A stretch of 64,000 bases of DNA from CAZBUB01 sp964494985 (GCA_964494985.1 CAZBUB010000004.1:1-64000); one strand, 5' to 3'. Numbered from the stretch's first letter, positions 17,563 to 26,462 are shown. Program-made: numbers and translations. Notes: generated by a model from the sequence alone, not told the origin.

Positions 17563-18330
17563 TCATTCCTGGTTGAAGGCCTGGTTTAATTTAAGGGCCA
17601 TGACTGCAGCACCGAAGCCATTGTCGATATTGACCACTGCGATACCAGGTGCACAGGTGTTCAGCATGCCCAGCAGGGAGCTAAGTCCAGAAAAACTTGC
17701 CCCATAGCCCACAGAGGTAGGTACAGCTATGGTGGGCTTGCCCAGCATTCCGCCCAATACGCTGGGCAAGGCTCCTTCCATGCCCGCAACCACGATCAAA
17801 AGTTTGCTTTTAGCCAGTTGGGAGAGATGTGGGGTTATCCTGTGCAGGCCAGCCACCCCTACATCGCAGACAAGACCGGCTTGCAGTCCAAAGAATCTGG
17901 CAGTGCCCAAAGCCTCCAGAGCTACTGGAAGATCAGAGGTTCCAGCGGTGACAATGCATATTTGCCCCTGTCCCTGCCAGGGAGGGTCCAGCTCCAGCTC
18001 GCGGCCCAGGGCAAAGAGTCCTGGCTCTGGCCAGAATCTGCCCTGGGGGAATTCCTGCTCCAGGAAAAGGCCCTGCTCAGAATCTAGTTTGGTAACCAGC
18101 ACTGGATTCATGTCAGAGCCTAGCCCGTTTACTGCCTGTTGCAGCTGTCTCTGGCTTTTGCCCCGGGCATAGACCACTTCCCCTATGCCGGTGCGCTGTT
18201 TGCGCTGTAAGTCCAGGCAGATTCCCTGCAGTTCCTGATAGGGCGCAAGCTTGATTTGAGTGGCTGCCTCCTGCACTGAAATGTTTTCGTTTTTTAACTC
18301 TTGCAGGATATATTCCAGTTCTTGCTGCAT
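17563..18330 (-). CDS. larB: Nickel-pincer cofactor biosynthesis protein LarB
   Basis: About 255 aa from ATG 18330; an in-frame TTG at 18393 would add 21 residues but family members begin near this ATG. AIR carboxylase-like fold with the typical region ICIVTAGTSDLPVALEA, CDVGVAGLHR, VVAGMEGALPSVLGG and NIDNGFGAA. LarB carboxylates and hydrolyses nicotinic acid adenine dinucleotide, the first step to the nickel-pincer nucleotide used by lactate racemase LarA. LarC, LarE and LarA are not in the window. The presence of a D-lactate-type dehydrogenase in the window makes lactate racemisation a plausible use, but this is inference. Confidence 0.93.
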   Translation of the reverse strand: MQQELEYILQELKNENISVQEAATQIKLAPYQELQGICLDLQRKQRTGIGEVVYARGKSQRQLQQAVNGLGSDMNPVLVTKLDSEQGLFLEQEFPQGRFWPEPGLFALGRELELDPPWQGQGQICIVTAGTSDLPVALEALGTARFFGLQAGLVCDVGVAGLHRITPHLSQLAKSKLLIVVAGMEGALPSVLGGMLGKPTIAVPTSVGYGASFSGLSSLLGMLNTCAPGIAVVNIDNGFGAAVMALKLNQAFNQE

Positions 18331-18494
18331 GTTTTGCTGTTTTCTCCCGGGTAAAGTTTTTGCTGTTATAGCCTGAAAAAATGTTTGCTTCAAGCTTCAG
18401 GCCTTGGAGCAAAAGGCATTGCCCCAGTGGACAAAATAAGGATCTCTGAGGACAGGGCGTTGAAAAAGTGCAATCTTCCAGGTACAACTGGACC

Positions 18495-19883
18495 ATGAGC
18501 GCAGAAAATATACTCTTTGTGGCCCAGCCCCACATGGTCAGTGATGTTTTCGAGCCCCTCAAGAAGCAAGGCTATGAGGTGGGGCTGACCCAGGAGCTGC
18601 AAGGGGCATTGGAATATATTCGCAAGCGGGCACCCCTTTGCGTGTTTTCCGCCCAGGAGCTGCCAGGGTATAACGTGGAGAAGCTCCTGGCTTCCACTCA
18701 GATTCAAGGGTTGCCAGTGGTGGTCTTTGCCGAGCAGGGAGATGCCGGGCAGGCCAAAAGGATCATGGAACAGGGGGCCAGGGATTACTGGATCACTCCA
18801 CTGCACTGGGAAAAAGTGCGCATTGTGTTGGAGTCCCTGCAAACCGGGAACCAGCCATCCAGCCCTGGGAGCTCCCCTGGATCCCCACCCAGGGAGATCA
18901 TTGGCCAGGACAAGAGCATGCAGCAGGCTTTGGCTTTGGCCAGACAGGTGGCTGCCTCCAAAGCCACAGTCCTCATTAAAGGATCCTCAGGTACAGGCAA
19001 GGAGCTTTTTGCCAGGTATATCCACGAGCATAGCGATCGGGCCAGGGGGCCTTTTATAGCAGTCAACTGTGCTGCTTTGCCTGAGCACTTGCTGGAGTCT
19101 GAGCTTTTTGGCCATGAAAAAGGGGCCTTTACCGGAGCGGTACAGCGCAAGCCAGGCAAGTTTGAGCTGGCCCATAAGGGTAGTATCCTTTTGGACGAGA
19201 TCTCAGAGATGGATCTCTCCCTGCAGGCCAAGCTGCTCCGGGTCCTGCAGGAAGGGGAGATCGATAGGGTGGGCGGTACCGGAAGTGTGCCAGTGGATGT
19301 TCGGGTTGTGGCCACTACCAACCGGGATCTGGAGGAATATGTGGGCCAGGGCTGCTTTCGGCAGGACCTGTATTACAGACTCAACGTGATCCCTTTGCAT
19401 TTGCCTTTGCTGCGGGAAAGGCCCCAGGACATCCTGCTTTTGGCTAGACACTTCCTGCAGACTTTCGCCAGGGCTTACTCCAGGCCAGTGCCAGAGCTGT
19501 CCCCGGAAGCACGACAATGGCTTTTGGAGCATGACTGGCAGGGCAATGTGCGGGAGTTGCAAAATCTCATGGAAAGGGCAGTTCTGCTGGCAGGCAATGG
19601 TCATATAGAGCCTGCCCATCTGCTCTTGGAGCCCGAGATTCTGCTGCAGGGAAATCAAGATCAGACCCAGGAAAGCCATGTCCCGGCGCACAATCAACAG
19701 CAAAGAGATGCAGAGCAGGAACAGGACATTTTGCCTTTGCAAGAGATGGAAAAGCGCATGATCTTCAAAAGCCTGCACAAGACCTCAGGCAACAGGACAC
19801 AAGCGGCTAAGCTGTTAGGAGTTTCAGTGCGCACGCTGCGCAATAAGCTAAGCGAATATCGAAAACAAGGAGAAGAGGCCTGA
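18495..19883 (+). CDS. Sigma-54-dependent activator with pseudo-receiver domain
   Basis: About 462 aa from ATG 18495 (an in-frame GTG at 18468 is possible). Residues 1-115 have a CheY-like fold, but the phospho-acceptor Asp position reads Ala (FSAQELPG where receivers have xLDxxLPG), and the conserved Thr/Ser and Lys are also replaced (VVFAEQGD, DYWITPLHW). The AAA+ domain (about 135-375) is intact: Walker A GSSGTGKE, GAFTGA for sigma-54 contact, and LLDEISEMD. A Fis-type helix-turn-helix ends the protein (LLGVSVRTLRNKL). It should activate sigma-54 promoters independently of phosphorylation. An aminotransferase follows after 2 bases. Confidence 0.93.
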   Translation: MSAENILFVAQPHMVSDVFEPLKKQGYEVGLTQELQGALEYIRKRAPLCVFSAQELPGYNVEKLLASTQIQGLPVVVFAEQGDAGQAKRIMEQGARDYWITPLHWEKVRIVLESLQTGNQPSSPGSSPGSPPREIIGQDKSMQQALALARQVAASKATVLIKGSSGTGKELFARYIHEHSDRARGPFIAVNCAALPEHLLESELFGHEKGAFTGAVQRKPGKFELAHKGSILLDEISEMDLSLQAKLLRVLQEGEIDRVGGTGSVPVDVRVVATTNRDLEEYVGQGCFRQDLYYRLNVIPLHLPLLRERPQDILLLARHFLQTFARAYSRPVPELSPEARQWLLEHDWQGNVRELQNLMERAVLLAGNGHIEPAHLLLEPEILLQGNQDQTQESHVPAHNQQQRDAEQEQDILPLQEMEKRMIFKSLHKTSGNRTQAAKLLGVSVRTLRNKLSEYRKQGEEA

Positions 19884-19885
19884 GA

Positions 19886-21073
19886 ATGAGCGTGCTAAAC
19901 AGGGAGATCCAGGACTACCTACAGCAAAGCTCCTGGATCAGAAGGATGTTCGAGGCTGGGGCCAAGCTGAAGAAGGAACACGGGGCGCATCTGGTGCAGG
20001 ATCTAAGTCTGGGCAACCCTGATTTGGCCCCACCTGCAGCAGTGGAGCAGGGCTTGTTCAGTATAGCCCGGCAGTCCCAGCAGGCCTATGCCTTTGGTTA
20101 TATGCCCAATGCCGGATACGATGATGTCCGAGAGCTGCTGGCTGCAGAGTTGCAAAAAGAACAAGGGGTGCAGGTCAGGGCCCGGGATTTGGTTTTGACC
20201 TGCGGTGCTGCTGGGGCCTTGAATACTTTGTTCAGAGCAGTTTTGGAGCCAGGAGAGGAGGTGCTCTGCCCCGCCCCCTATTTCGTGGAATATGGTTTCT
20301 ATGCTGCTAACCACAGGGCCAGATTGAAGCCTGTGCTTTGCAGGACAGAGGATTTCCATCTAGATCTGAGGGCAATTCAGGAGAATATCAGCGAGCAAAC
20401 CAGGATAGTGCTCATCAATTCCCCCAACAATCCCACTGGTCAGATCTATACCCGGCAGGAACTGCAAGAGCTTTGCGGGATACTCCAGGAAAAAAGCGCT
20501 CGCATGTCCAGACCTGTTTTTTTGGTCTCTGACGAACCTTACAGGTTCTTGACGTATGACGGCTGCCAGGTGCCTTCGATACTATCCATGTATGAGCACA
20601 GTCTGGTGGTCAGTTCTTTTTCCAAGAGTCATTCTCTGGCTGGAGAGAGAGTGGGCTACATATTGCCCCATCCAGATATGCCTGATCAGGGGCAGCTTTT
20701 GCAGGGTCTGATCTTTGCCAACCGGGTCCTGGGTTTTGTGAATGCTCCGGCCATCGGCCAGCAGTTATTGCCTCACATCCTGGGCTATGGGGTGGATGTG
20801 GATGTATATAAGGCCAGAAGGGATCTGATGCAGCAGGTGTTAAAAAACGCGGGCTACAGTTTTGTACTTCCCAAAGGGGGATTCTATTTCTTTCCCCAGG
20901 CCCCTGGTGGGGAAGATGTGGAGTTCGTGCGCAGGCTGCAGCAGGAGCTCATCCTTGCTGTTCCGGGCTCGGGCTTTGGCTGTCCAGGTTATTTCCGTGT
21001 GGCCTATTGTGTGCCAGAGGAGGTCATTCAGGCTGCTGGACCCGGGCTGGAAAGGGCGGCCCAGGACTTTTAA
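19886..21073 (+). CDS. Pyridoxal-phosphate-dependent aminotransferase, class I/II
   Basis: 395 aa. Fold type I aminotransferase: NSPNNPTGQIY, VSDEPYRFLTYDG and the PLP lysine in SSFSKSHSLAGERVGY. The substrate is not evident; the family covers aspartate, alanine and aromatic amino acids. It starts 2 bases after the stop of the sigma-54 activator, so the two form an operon, which suggests the regulator and the enzyme serve the same circuit or are only transcriptionally linked. Confidence 0.88.
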   Translation: MSVLNREIQDYLQQSSWIRRMFEAGAKLKKEHGAHLVQDLSLGNPDLAPPAAVEQGLFSIARQSQQAYAFGYMPNAGYDDVRELLAAELQKEQGVQVRARDLVLTCGAAGALNTLFRAVLEPGEEVLCPAPYFVEYGFYAANHRARLKPVLCRTEDFHLDLRAIQENISEQTRIVLINSPNNPTGQIYTRQELQELCGILQEKSARMSRPVFLVSDEPYRFLTYDGCQVPSILSMYEHSLVVSSFSKSHSLAGERVGYILPHPDMPDQGQLLQGLIFANRVLGFVNAPAIGQQLLPHILGYGVDVDVYKARRDLMQQVLKNAGYSFVLPKGGFYFFPQAPGGEDVEFVRRLQQELILAVPGSGFGCPGYFRVAYCVPEEVIQAAGPGLERAAQDF

Positions 21074-21127
21074 ATTTCTATGTTCTGAGTCTTTTTGACT
21101 TTTGTTTTTTTTCAGGATACATAAATA

Positions 21128-21323
21128 AATTTTCCGTAACTATTGCCGTGTAAATGTTGGGCTCCGCGGGGCGTGCTATGTCTATTGCCGGATTTGGTCC
21201 GGTATTCGTAATTTTCATCCCTGGGGGTGAAAAAAATTTTAATGAAGGATTCACCACGTCCGCGGTTTCTTCCTCGGTAATGTTTATCCGAACATAGTAG
21301 ATGGTGAATAAATACAATTTTCC
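21128..21323 (+). repeat. MITE-like repeat, copy B, with 8-bp target duplication
   Basis: Element 21136-21315 (180 bp) with perfect flanking direct repeats AATTTTCC at 21128-21135 and 21316-21323. Left end GTAACTATTGCCG, right end TGGTGAATAAATAC; the right 55 bases match copies A and D (TTTCTTCCTCGGTAAT, then TTATCCGAACATAG). The middle is unrelated to A, C and D. It ends 24 bases before the ffh start codon, so it probably separates ffh from its original upstream region. Confidence 0.85.
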
Positions 21324-21347
21324 TTAAATACAAAGCAGCAGAAAAAT

Positions 21348-22835
21348 ATGTTCGAGAGCCTTTCCCAGCGCCTGGATCAGGTCTTCAAGAAAATCAAGGG
21401 CCAGGGCCGCCTGGACGAGAAGAACGTGGAGGATGCCCTGCGGGAGGTACGCCTGGCCCTGCTGGAGGCTGATGTCAACTATAAGGTGGTCAAGGATTTT
21501 GTGCAGCGTATCCGGGAGCGGGCTTTGGGCCAGGAGGTCCTGGCCAGTCTGACCCCTGGGCAGCAAGTGATCAAGATCGTGCATGAAGAGCTGGTAAAGC
21601 TTTTAGGAGGCAGCGCCCAGCCTTTGCGCATTGAAAAGGGCCGCAGCAATGTGGTCATGCTCGCAGGTCTGCAGGGTTCAGGCAAGACTACTACAGCAGC
21701 CAAGCTGGCTCTTTTTTTGCGCCAGCAGGGACTCAAGCCTTATCTGGTTCCAGCTGACGTATACCGGCCTGCAGCCATTGACCAGCTGCACAAGCTGGCG
21801 GCCCAGCTGGATGTGCCTGTTTATCCTTCGAACTCCAGCCAGAACCCTGTGCAGATCTGCTCCCAGGCTTTGAAGGACTCCAGAGAGCAACTGGCTGACG
21901 TGGTGCTTTTGGATACCGCGGGCAGGCTGCATATTGATGAATATCTGATGCAGGAGTTGGCGAACATCAAGGCTGAATGTTTGCCAGCAGAGATTTTGTT
22001 TGTGGCTGATGCCATGACCGGCCAAGATGCGGTAAATGTGGCCCAAAGGTTTGATGAGACTCTGGACATCAGTGGAGTGATCCTGACCAAGCTGGAGGGC
22101 GATGCCAGGGGCGGGGCTGCCTTATCTATTAGCACCATTATCCAAAAGCCTATCAAGCTGGTGGGCGTAGGGGAGAAAGTCAAGGACCTGGAGGTCTTCC
22201 ATCCGGATCGCGTGGCCTCACGCATCCTGGGCATGGGGGATATGCTGACCCTGATCGAAAAGGCCCAGCAGGAGTTTGATGAGCAGGAGTCCCAGGACCT
22301 GGAGAAGAAATTGCAAAAGGCGGAGTTCAATCTGGAGGACTTCCGCAGCCAGATGCGCAAGATAAGGAAATTGGGCTCCATCGAATCTATGCTGAAGATG
22401 ATTCCCGGACTGGGCAAGGTCAGGGAGCAGATGCAGGGTCTGCAGATGCCGGAGAAGGAGCTTAACAAGGTAGAGGCCATCATCAACTCCATGACTTCTG
22501 CTGAGCGACACAACCCGAAGATTATCAATTCCAGCCGCAAGGAACGTATAGCCAGAGGCAGCGGAAATTCCGTGCAGGAGGTGAATAAGCTCCTGAAGAA
22601 CTTTGTGCACATGCAAAAAATGCTTAAAGGCATGGGCGGCAAAAAGGGCAAAAAAGCAAATTCAGCAATGCTGCAGAATATGGGGGGTATGCCCCCAGGT
22701 CTAGGTGGTCCGGCAGGCCTGGAAGGATTGGAGCAGGGCCCTGCTGCTGGAACAGGGCAGGCAAATCCAGGCAGAAAAAAAAGGGACAAGAAGAAAAAGC
22801 TAAATTATAAACAGAAAAGAAAAAAAAAGAAGTAG
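21348..22835 (+). CDS. ffh: Signal recognition particle protein Ffh (SRP54)
   Basis: 495 aa. N-terminal four-helix N domain, GTPase G domain with P-loop LQGSGKTTTAAKLA, DTAGRLHID and TKLEGDARGG, then a methionine-rich M domain (about 300-440) and a long C-terminal tail rich in Gly, Pro and Lys ending in a poly-lysine run. It binds signal sequences on the ribosome and delivers them to FtsY. The ATG lacks a clear ribosome site; a MITE-like repeat sits directly upstream. First gene of the run through smpB. Confidence 0.97.
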   Translation: MFESLSQRLDQVFKKIKGQGRLDEKNVEDALREVRLALLEADVNYKVVKDFVQRIRERALGQEVLASLTPGQQVIKIVHEELVKLLGGSAQPLRIEKGRSNVVMLAGLQGSGKTTTAAKLALFLRQQGLKPYLVPADVYRPAAIDQLHKLAAQLDVPVYPSNSSQNPVQICSQALKDSREQLADVVLLDTAGRLHIDEYLMQELANIKAECLPAEILFVADAMTGQDAVNVAQRFDETLDISGVILTKLEGDARGGAALSISTIIQKPIKLVGVGEKVKDLEVFHPDRVASRILGMGDMLTLIEKAQQEFDEQESQDLEKKLQKAEFNLEDFRSQMRKIRKLGSIESMLKMIPGLGKVREQMQGLQMPEKELNKVEAIINSMTSAERHNPKIINSSRKERIARGSGNSVQEVNKLLKNFVHMQKMLKGMGGKKGKKANSAMLQNMGGMPPGLGGPAGLEGLEQGPAAGTGQANPGRKKRDKKKKLNYKQKRKKKK

Positions 22836-22863
22836 TTGATCGCTGGCCAGGAATGTTTATACT
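22836..22863 (+). promoter_or_regulatory. Candidate sigma-70 promoter for rpsP
   Basis: TTGATC (22836-22841), 16-base spacer, TATACT (22858-22863), beginning at the ffh stop codon's last bases. It would give the ribosomal-protein/RNA-modification part of the run its own transcription start. Motif match only. Confidence 0.4.
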
Positions 22864-22980
22864 AAGAATGTGAGGATGAGATCCGTCGCTGTTTGCTGGC
22901 CTAGGTAGAGTGGGTGTAGGAAGGGGTGATTAAAAATAGAGAAAATGTGTAAGAAATCTAAAATGGGGGTTAACGAAAGT

Positions 22981-23226
22981 ATGGCTTTAAGACTCAGGCT
23001 GACGCGCATGGGGGCCAAGAAAAGGCCTTTTTATCGTGTAGTTGCTGTGAACAGTCAAAAGAGGAGGGATGGCAAGGCATTGGATTATCTTGGATATTAT
23101 AATCCCATGGTGGAGCCCAACGAGATCAAGATAGACCAGGAGAAAGTCAAATTCTGGATGCAGCGCGGAGCAAAACCCAGCGAGACTGTACAGTCCCTTT
23201 TGAAAAAAAGCGGCTATACAGCTTAG
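22981..23226 (+). CDS. rpsP: 30S ribosomal protein S16
   Basis: 81 aa from ATG 22981; the open frame runs 12 codons further upstream but S16 proteins start MALRLRLTRMGAKKRPFYRV, exactly as here. Full family length. It binds 16S rRNA during early assembly of the small subunit body. Clustered with khpA, rimM, trmD and rplS as in many bacteria. Confidence 0.97.
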   Translation: MALRLRLTRMGAKKRPFYRVVAVNSQKRRDGKALDYLGYYNPMVEPNEIKIDQEKVKFWMQRGAKPSETVQSLLKKSGYTA

Positions 23227-23290
23227 GGGATCAACAAGCTTCCTGCTGCAGCAAGCCAAATCTCTGAAGTCCATGTGGAGGTGCTAAATC

Positions 23291-23524
23291 ATGTTCAAGG
23301 AGCTTATTGAATACATAGCTAAGGCATTAGTGGACAATCCGGATGCTGTGGATGTTGTCGAAGTAGAAGGTGAGCAGACTTCTGTAATTGAGCTCAGGGT
23401 GGCCAAGGAAGACCTGGGCAAGGTGATCGGCAGGCAAGGCAGGACCGCCAGAGCCATGCGCACCATTTTGGGCGCTGTTTCCACTAAGGCTCAGAAAAGG
23501 GTGGTCCTGGAGATATTGGAGTAG
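23291..23524 (+). CDS. khpA: KH-domain RNA-binding protein KhpA
   Basis: 77 aa, the normal size. Single KH domain with the GxxG loop IGRQGRTARAMRTIL, preceded by LVDNPDAVDV. It is a small RNA-binding partner (of KhpB in other bacteria). Located between rpsP and rimM, its standard position. Confidence 0.94.
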   Translation: MFKELIEYIAKALVDNPDAVDVVEVEGEQTSVIELRVAKEDLGKVIGRQGRTARAMRTILGAVSTKAQKRVVLEILE

Positions 23525-23544
23525 GGCTTAAGCAATACAGAAGT

Positions 23545-24084
23545 ATGTCAAAATCCGCTTTTGTAGTCCTGGGTCAGGTGATCTCGGCCCATGGATTGAA
23601 AGGGGAGCTCGGCATGAGGAGTTTTGCCGACTCCCCTTTGCTTTTCTCCACTCTGAAAAGGGTCTATTTGCAGCCTGCTGGCAGCAGACATCCCAGGCAG
23701 TATTCATTGGTGCAGTGCAGGGCAAAGGGAAGGATTTTGCTGCTCAAATTAGAGACCATATTCAGCAGGGAACAGGCCAAATTGTATTTGAACCTGCCTG
23801 TATATGTTCGCAAAAAGGATCTGCCCCCCAAGGAACAGGATCAGATATACCTCCAGGATTTAAAAGGTTTTCAAGTCTTTTTGCCTCATGGGATCAGGCT
23901 GGGCAGCATAGTTCGGGCCAGTAGGGAAAAGGGACAAGAGATCTGGAGTATTCTGAGCCAGGGGGGACAGGAGATTTTGTTCCCTGCAGTGCAGGATTTC
24001 GTGCAGGAGCTGGATATGCAGCAAGGCTGGGTGGTTATTGAGCCTCCTCCAGGGCTGTTAGAGGTTTATATAGGGCAGGAATAA
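23545..24084 (+). CDS. rimM: Ribosome maturation factor RimM
   Basis: 179 aa. N-terminal RimM barrel (GQVISAHGLKGELGMRSF) and C-terminal PRC barrel, ending VVIEPPPGLLEVY, the standard closing motif. It assists late maturation of the 30S head by binding S19. It precedes trmD by 36 bases, as is usual. Confidence 0.95.
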   Translation: MSKSAFVVLGQVISAHGLKGELGMRSFADSPLLFSTLKRVYLQPAGSRHPRQYSLVQCRAKGRILLLKLETIFSREQAKLYLNLPVYVRKKDLPPKEQDQIYLQDLKGFQVFLPHGIRLGSIVRASREKGQEIWSILSQGGQEILFPAVQDFVQELDMQQGWVVIEPPPGLLEVYIGQE

Positions 24085-24120
24085 GACCTGGGTCAGTCGG
24101 AGCCGGGCCTGGAGCGAGGC

Positions 24121-25401
24121 ATGCATTTCAATATCTTGAGCATCTTTCCGGAGTTTTTCAGCTCGCCTTTGTCCTGTGGCCTGTTGGCTAAGGCCAGGCA
24201 AAAAGGTGTAGTGGATTTCACCTTGTGCAACCCCAGGGATTATGCCCAGGACAAGCATCGCAAGGTGGACGACAGGCCATATGGGGGAGGGCCGGGCATG
24301 GTCATGTCCGTGGATCCCTTGTTACGCGCCTTGCGCTCTCTGCCAGAGCCGGGCAGGGTGATTTTGCTCAGTCCCCAAGGCCAGATCTTCAACCAGGAGC
24401 TGGCTGCAGAGTTGGCCAGGGAAGAGTGTTTGAGTTTGGTTTGCGGCAGGTATGAGGGGGTTGACGCTAGGTTCCAGGAAATTTGCTCCGCAGAAGAGAT
24501 CAGCTTAGGGGATTTTGTCTTAAGTGGAGGCGAAAGCGCTGCCCTGTGTCTGGTGGAGGCTGTCTCCAGGCTGTTGCCGGAGTTTATGGGCTGCGAGGAG
24601 TCCAGTCAGGAGGAGAGCTTTTCTTCCGGCCTGCTGGAGCATCCCCAGTATACCAGGCCTGCAGCGTATCAGTCTCTGGCAGTGCCAGAGACTTTGTTGT
24701 CCGGAGATCATCAGCAAATAGCAAAGTGGCGCAGGCAGCAGTCTCTGAGCAAAACCCTGCACATCAGGCCTGAGCTTTTGCATAAGGCCCAGCTAGGTGC
24801 AGAGGATCAGGCTTATTTGCAGGAGATACCAAGGCTGCAGCTGGGCAGGGGCTTGTATCTGGCCCTGGTGCATTATCCAGTGCTGAACAAGGAGGGCCAA
24901 GTTACTGCTGTATCTTTGACAAATTTGGATATTCACGATATAGGACGAGTTTGTTGTACATACGCCTTGGGTGACTATTTTTTAGTTACCCCTTTAAAGG
25001 ATCAGCAGGAGCTGGCAGGCAAGCTGCTGGATCATTGGATCCATGGGTCTGGAGGTCGCAGGAATCCGGATCGACTCCAGGCTATGCAGCGGGTTCGGGT
25101 TACAGAGAGTGTACAGCAGGCCAAAGAAAGGATCCAGAGCAAAACTGGTCAGGAACCTTTGCTGCTGGGCAGTAGTGCCAGATCAGTTGGAAGCGGTATA
25201 AGCTATACTGAAGTCAAAAAAGTGCTCAAGCAAAGGCCGGTGCTCTTGCTGTTGGGTACAGGCCACGGTCTGGCTCTGGAAGTATTAGAGGCATGCGATG
25301 CCCTGTTACCTCCTATCCGTTTTTTGGAGGCCTATAATCATCTTTCTGTAAGGAGCGCGGCCTCGATTATTGTGGATAGGGTGCTGGGTGATGTTTTTTG
25401 A
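24121..25401 (+). CDS. trmD: tRNA (guanine-N1)-methyltransferase TrmD fused to a second RNA methyltransferase domain
   Basis: 426 aa against about 250 for ordinary TrmD. Residues 1-240 are TrmD: YGGGPGMV, LVCGRYEGVDARF and GDFVLSGGE form the knotted SAM site; it methylates G37 of tRNA. Residues about 245-426 (from LYLALVHYPVLN) match the family of SAM-dependent RNA methyltransferases that exists alone in some bacteria (Pfam Methyltrn_RNA_4) and is fused to TrmD in Desulfovibrio relatives, with LLLGTGHGLALEV and the terminal YNHLSVRSAASIIVDR. The target of the second domain is unknown to me. Confidence 0.94.
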   Translation: MHFNILSIFPEFFSSPLSCGLLAKARQKGVVDFTLCNPRDYAQDKHRKVDDRPYGGGPGMVMSVDPLLRALRSLPEPGRVILLSPQGQIFNQELAAELAREECLSLVCGRYEGVDARFQEICSAEEISLGDFVLSGGESAALCLVEAVSRLLPEFMGCEESSQEESFSSGLLEHPQYTRPAAYQSLAVPETLLSGDHQQIAKWRRQQSLSKTLHIRPELLHKAQLGAEDQAYLQEIPRLQLGRGLYLALVHYPVLNKEGQVTAVSLTNLDIHDIGRVCCTYALGDYFLVTPLKDQQELAGKLLDHWIHGSGGRRNPDRLQAMQRVRVTESVQQAKERIQSKTGQEPLLLGSSARSVGSGISYTEVKKVLKQRPVLLLLGTGHGLALEVLEACDALLPPIRFLEAYNHLSVRSAASIIVDRVLGDVF

Positions 25402-25435
25402 AGCTGGCTTATAAGTCAAACAAGGAGCACAAGAT

Positions 25436-25786
25436 ATGGAAGCGCTGCGCAGGATTGAGCAGGAGCATATGCGCATGGATCTGCCAGAGTTCAAGGCAGG
25501 GGATACTGTGAATGTGCATATTAGGATTATCGAAGGGGAAAAGGAAAGGATACAAGTCTTTAAAGGCACGGTTCTTAAGCTGCAAAAAGGGGGCATTAAC
25601 TCCACATTCACTGTACGCAAGATCTCCGGAGGGGTAGGAGTAGAACGTACGTTTCCCTTGTATTCCCCGGCAATCGAGAAGATAGAAGTGGTCAGCAGAG
25701 GCAAGGTCAGGCAAAGCAGGATTTACTTCCTGCGCAAGCTCAAAGGTAAGGCCGCCAGGATCAAGCCTAAGGATACCAGGGGCTGA
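25436..25786 (+). CDS. rplS: 50S ribosomal protein L19
   Basis: 116 aa, normal size. Conserved GDTVNVHIRIIEGEKERIQVFKG, GVGVERTFPLYSP and RRGKVRQ-like RGKVRQSRIYFLR segments. L19 sits at the subunit interface of the 50S. It follows trmD by 34 bases, the common bacterial order. Confidence 0.97.
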   Translation: MEALRRIEQEHMRMDLPEFKAGDTVNVHIRIIEGEKERIQVFKGTVLKLQKGGINSTFTVRKISGGVGVERTFPLYSPAIEKIEVVSRGKVRQSRIYFLRKLKGKAARIKPKDTRG

Positions 25787-25841
25787 TCTTAAGCAGTCAA
25801 GGCCAACCATGGTTATTGCTTTGGCCTATTGAGACTTTGAA

Positions 25842-26462
25842 GTGTCTTTTTCTTTAGCAGATAAAGATATCCAGTTACGTCCTTGGGCTGGGGTGGATGA
25901 GGCTGGCAGGGGGTGTCTTGCTGGTCCTGTGGTGGCAGCAGCAGTGGTGTTGCCAGAAGATTTTTGCCTGCCTTGTCTGACCGATTCCAAGAAGCTTACT
26001 CCGGCCCAGCGTCTGGAACTGGAGCAGGAGATCAAGGCTGGCAGTTTGGACTGGTGCTTAGGCCTCTCCTGGCCCAGGCAGATTGAAAGGATCAATATCC
26101 TACAAGCGACCCTTGTGGCCATGCGCAAGGCCTTAAATGGCTTGTGCTACGCTCCTGGCTTGGTGCTGGTAGACGGCAGGCAGGCCCCTCAAGCCGGGAT
26201 TAAAACTCGTTGTGTCGTGGGCGGGGATGCGCTTCATCCTTGTATTTCCGCTGCCTCCATCTTGGCCAAGACATTCCGCGATCGGCTTATGCAGAGTCTG
26301 GACAAAAGATATCCAGGCTATGGATTTGCCAGGCACAAAGGCTATTGTACCAGGCTGCATCTAGAGAGCCTGCAACGTTTGGGGCCATGTACATTGCACA
26401 GGATGACCTTTAAGCCCCTTTCTCAGAACAGGGAGAAGTGGCTGTGCCTGCCGAGCACCTAA
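25842..26462 (+). CDS. rnhB: Ribonuclease HII
   Basis: 206 aa, GTG start with a poor ribosome site. Catalytic acidic residues are visible in GVDEAGRGCLAGPVV (Asp, Glu), LTDSKKL (Asp) and VLVDGRQAP (Asp). It nicks RNA-DNA hybrids and removes single ribonucleotides. Its end overlaps the start of yraN, an arrangement shared with many proteobacteria. Confidence 0.95.
   Translation: MSFSLADKDIQLRPWAGVDEAGRGCLAGPVVAAAVVLPEDFCLPCLTDSKKLTPAQRLELEQEIKAGSLDWCLGLSWPRQIERINILQATLVAMRKALNGLCYAPGLVLVDGRQAPQAGIKTRCVVGGDALHPCISAASILAKTFRDRLMQSLDKRYPGYGFARHKGYCTRLHLESLQRLGPCTLHRMTFKPLSQNREKWLCLPST

Noticed and set aside
21078..21333. Minus-strand frames encoding a peptide like FIHHLL-SDKHYRGRN, similar to a frame at 43281-43547
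   Set aside because: The peptide similarity comes from the shared right end of the MITE-like repeat. The frames differ outside it and have no ribosome site.
21821..22789. A 322-codon open frame antisense to ffh
   Set aside because: Fully covered by the confident ffh gene, Ser-rich without domains, and no start signal.
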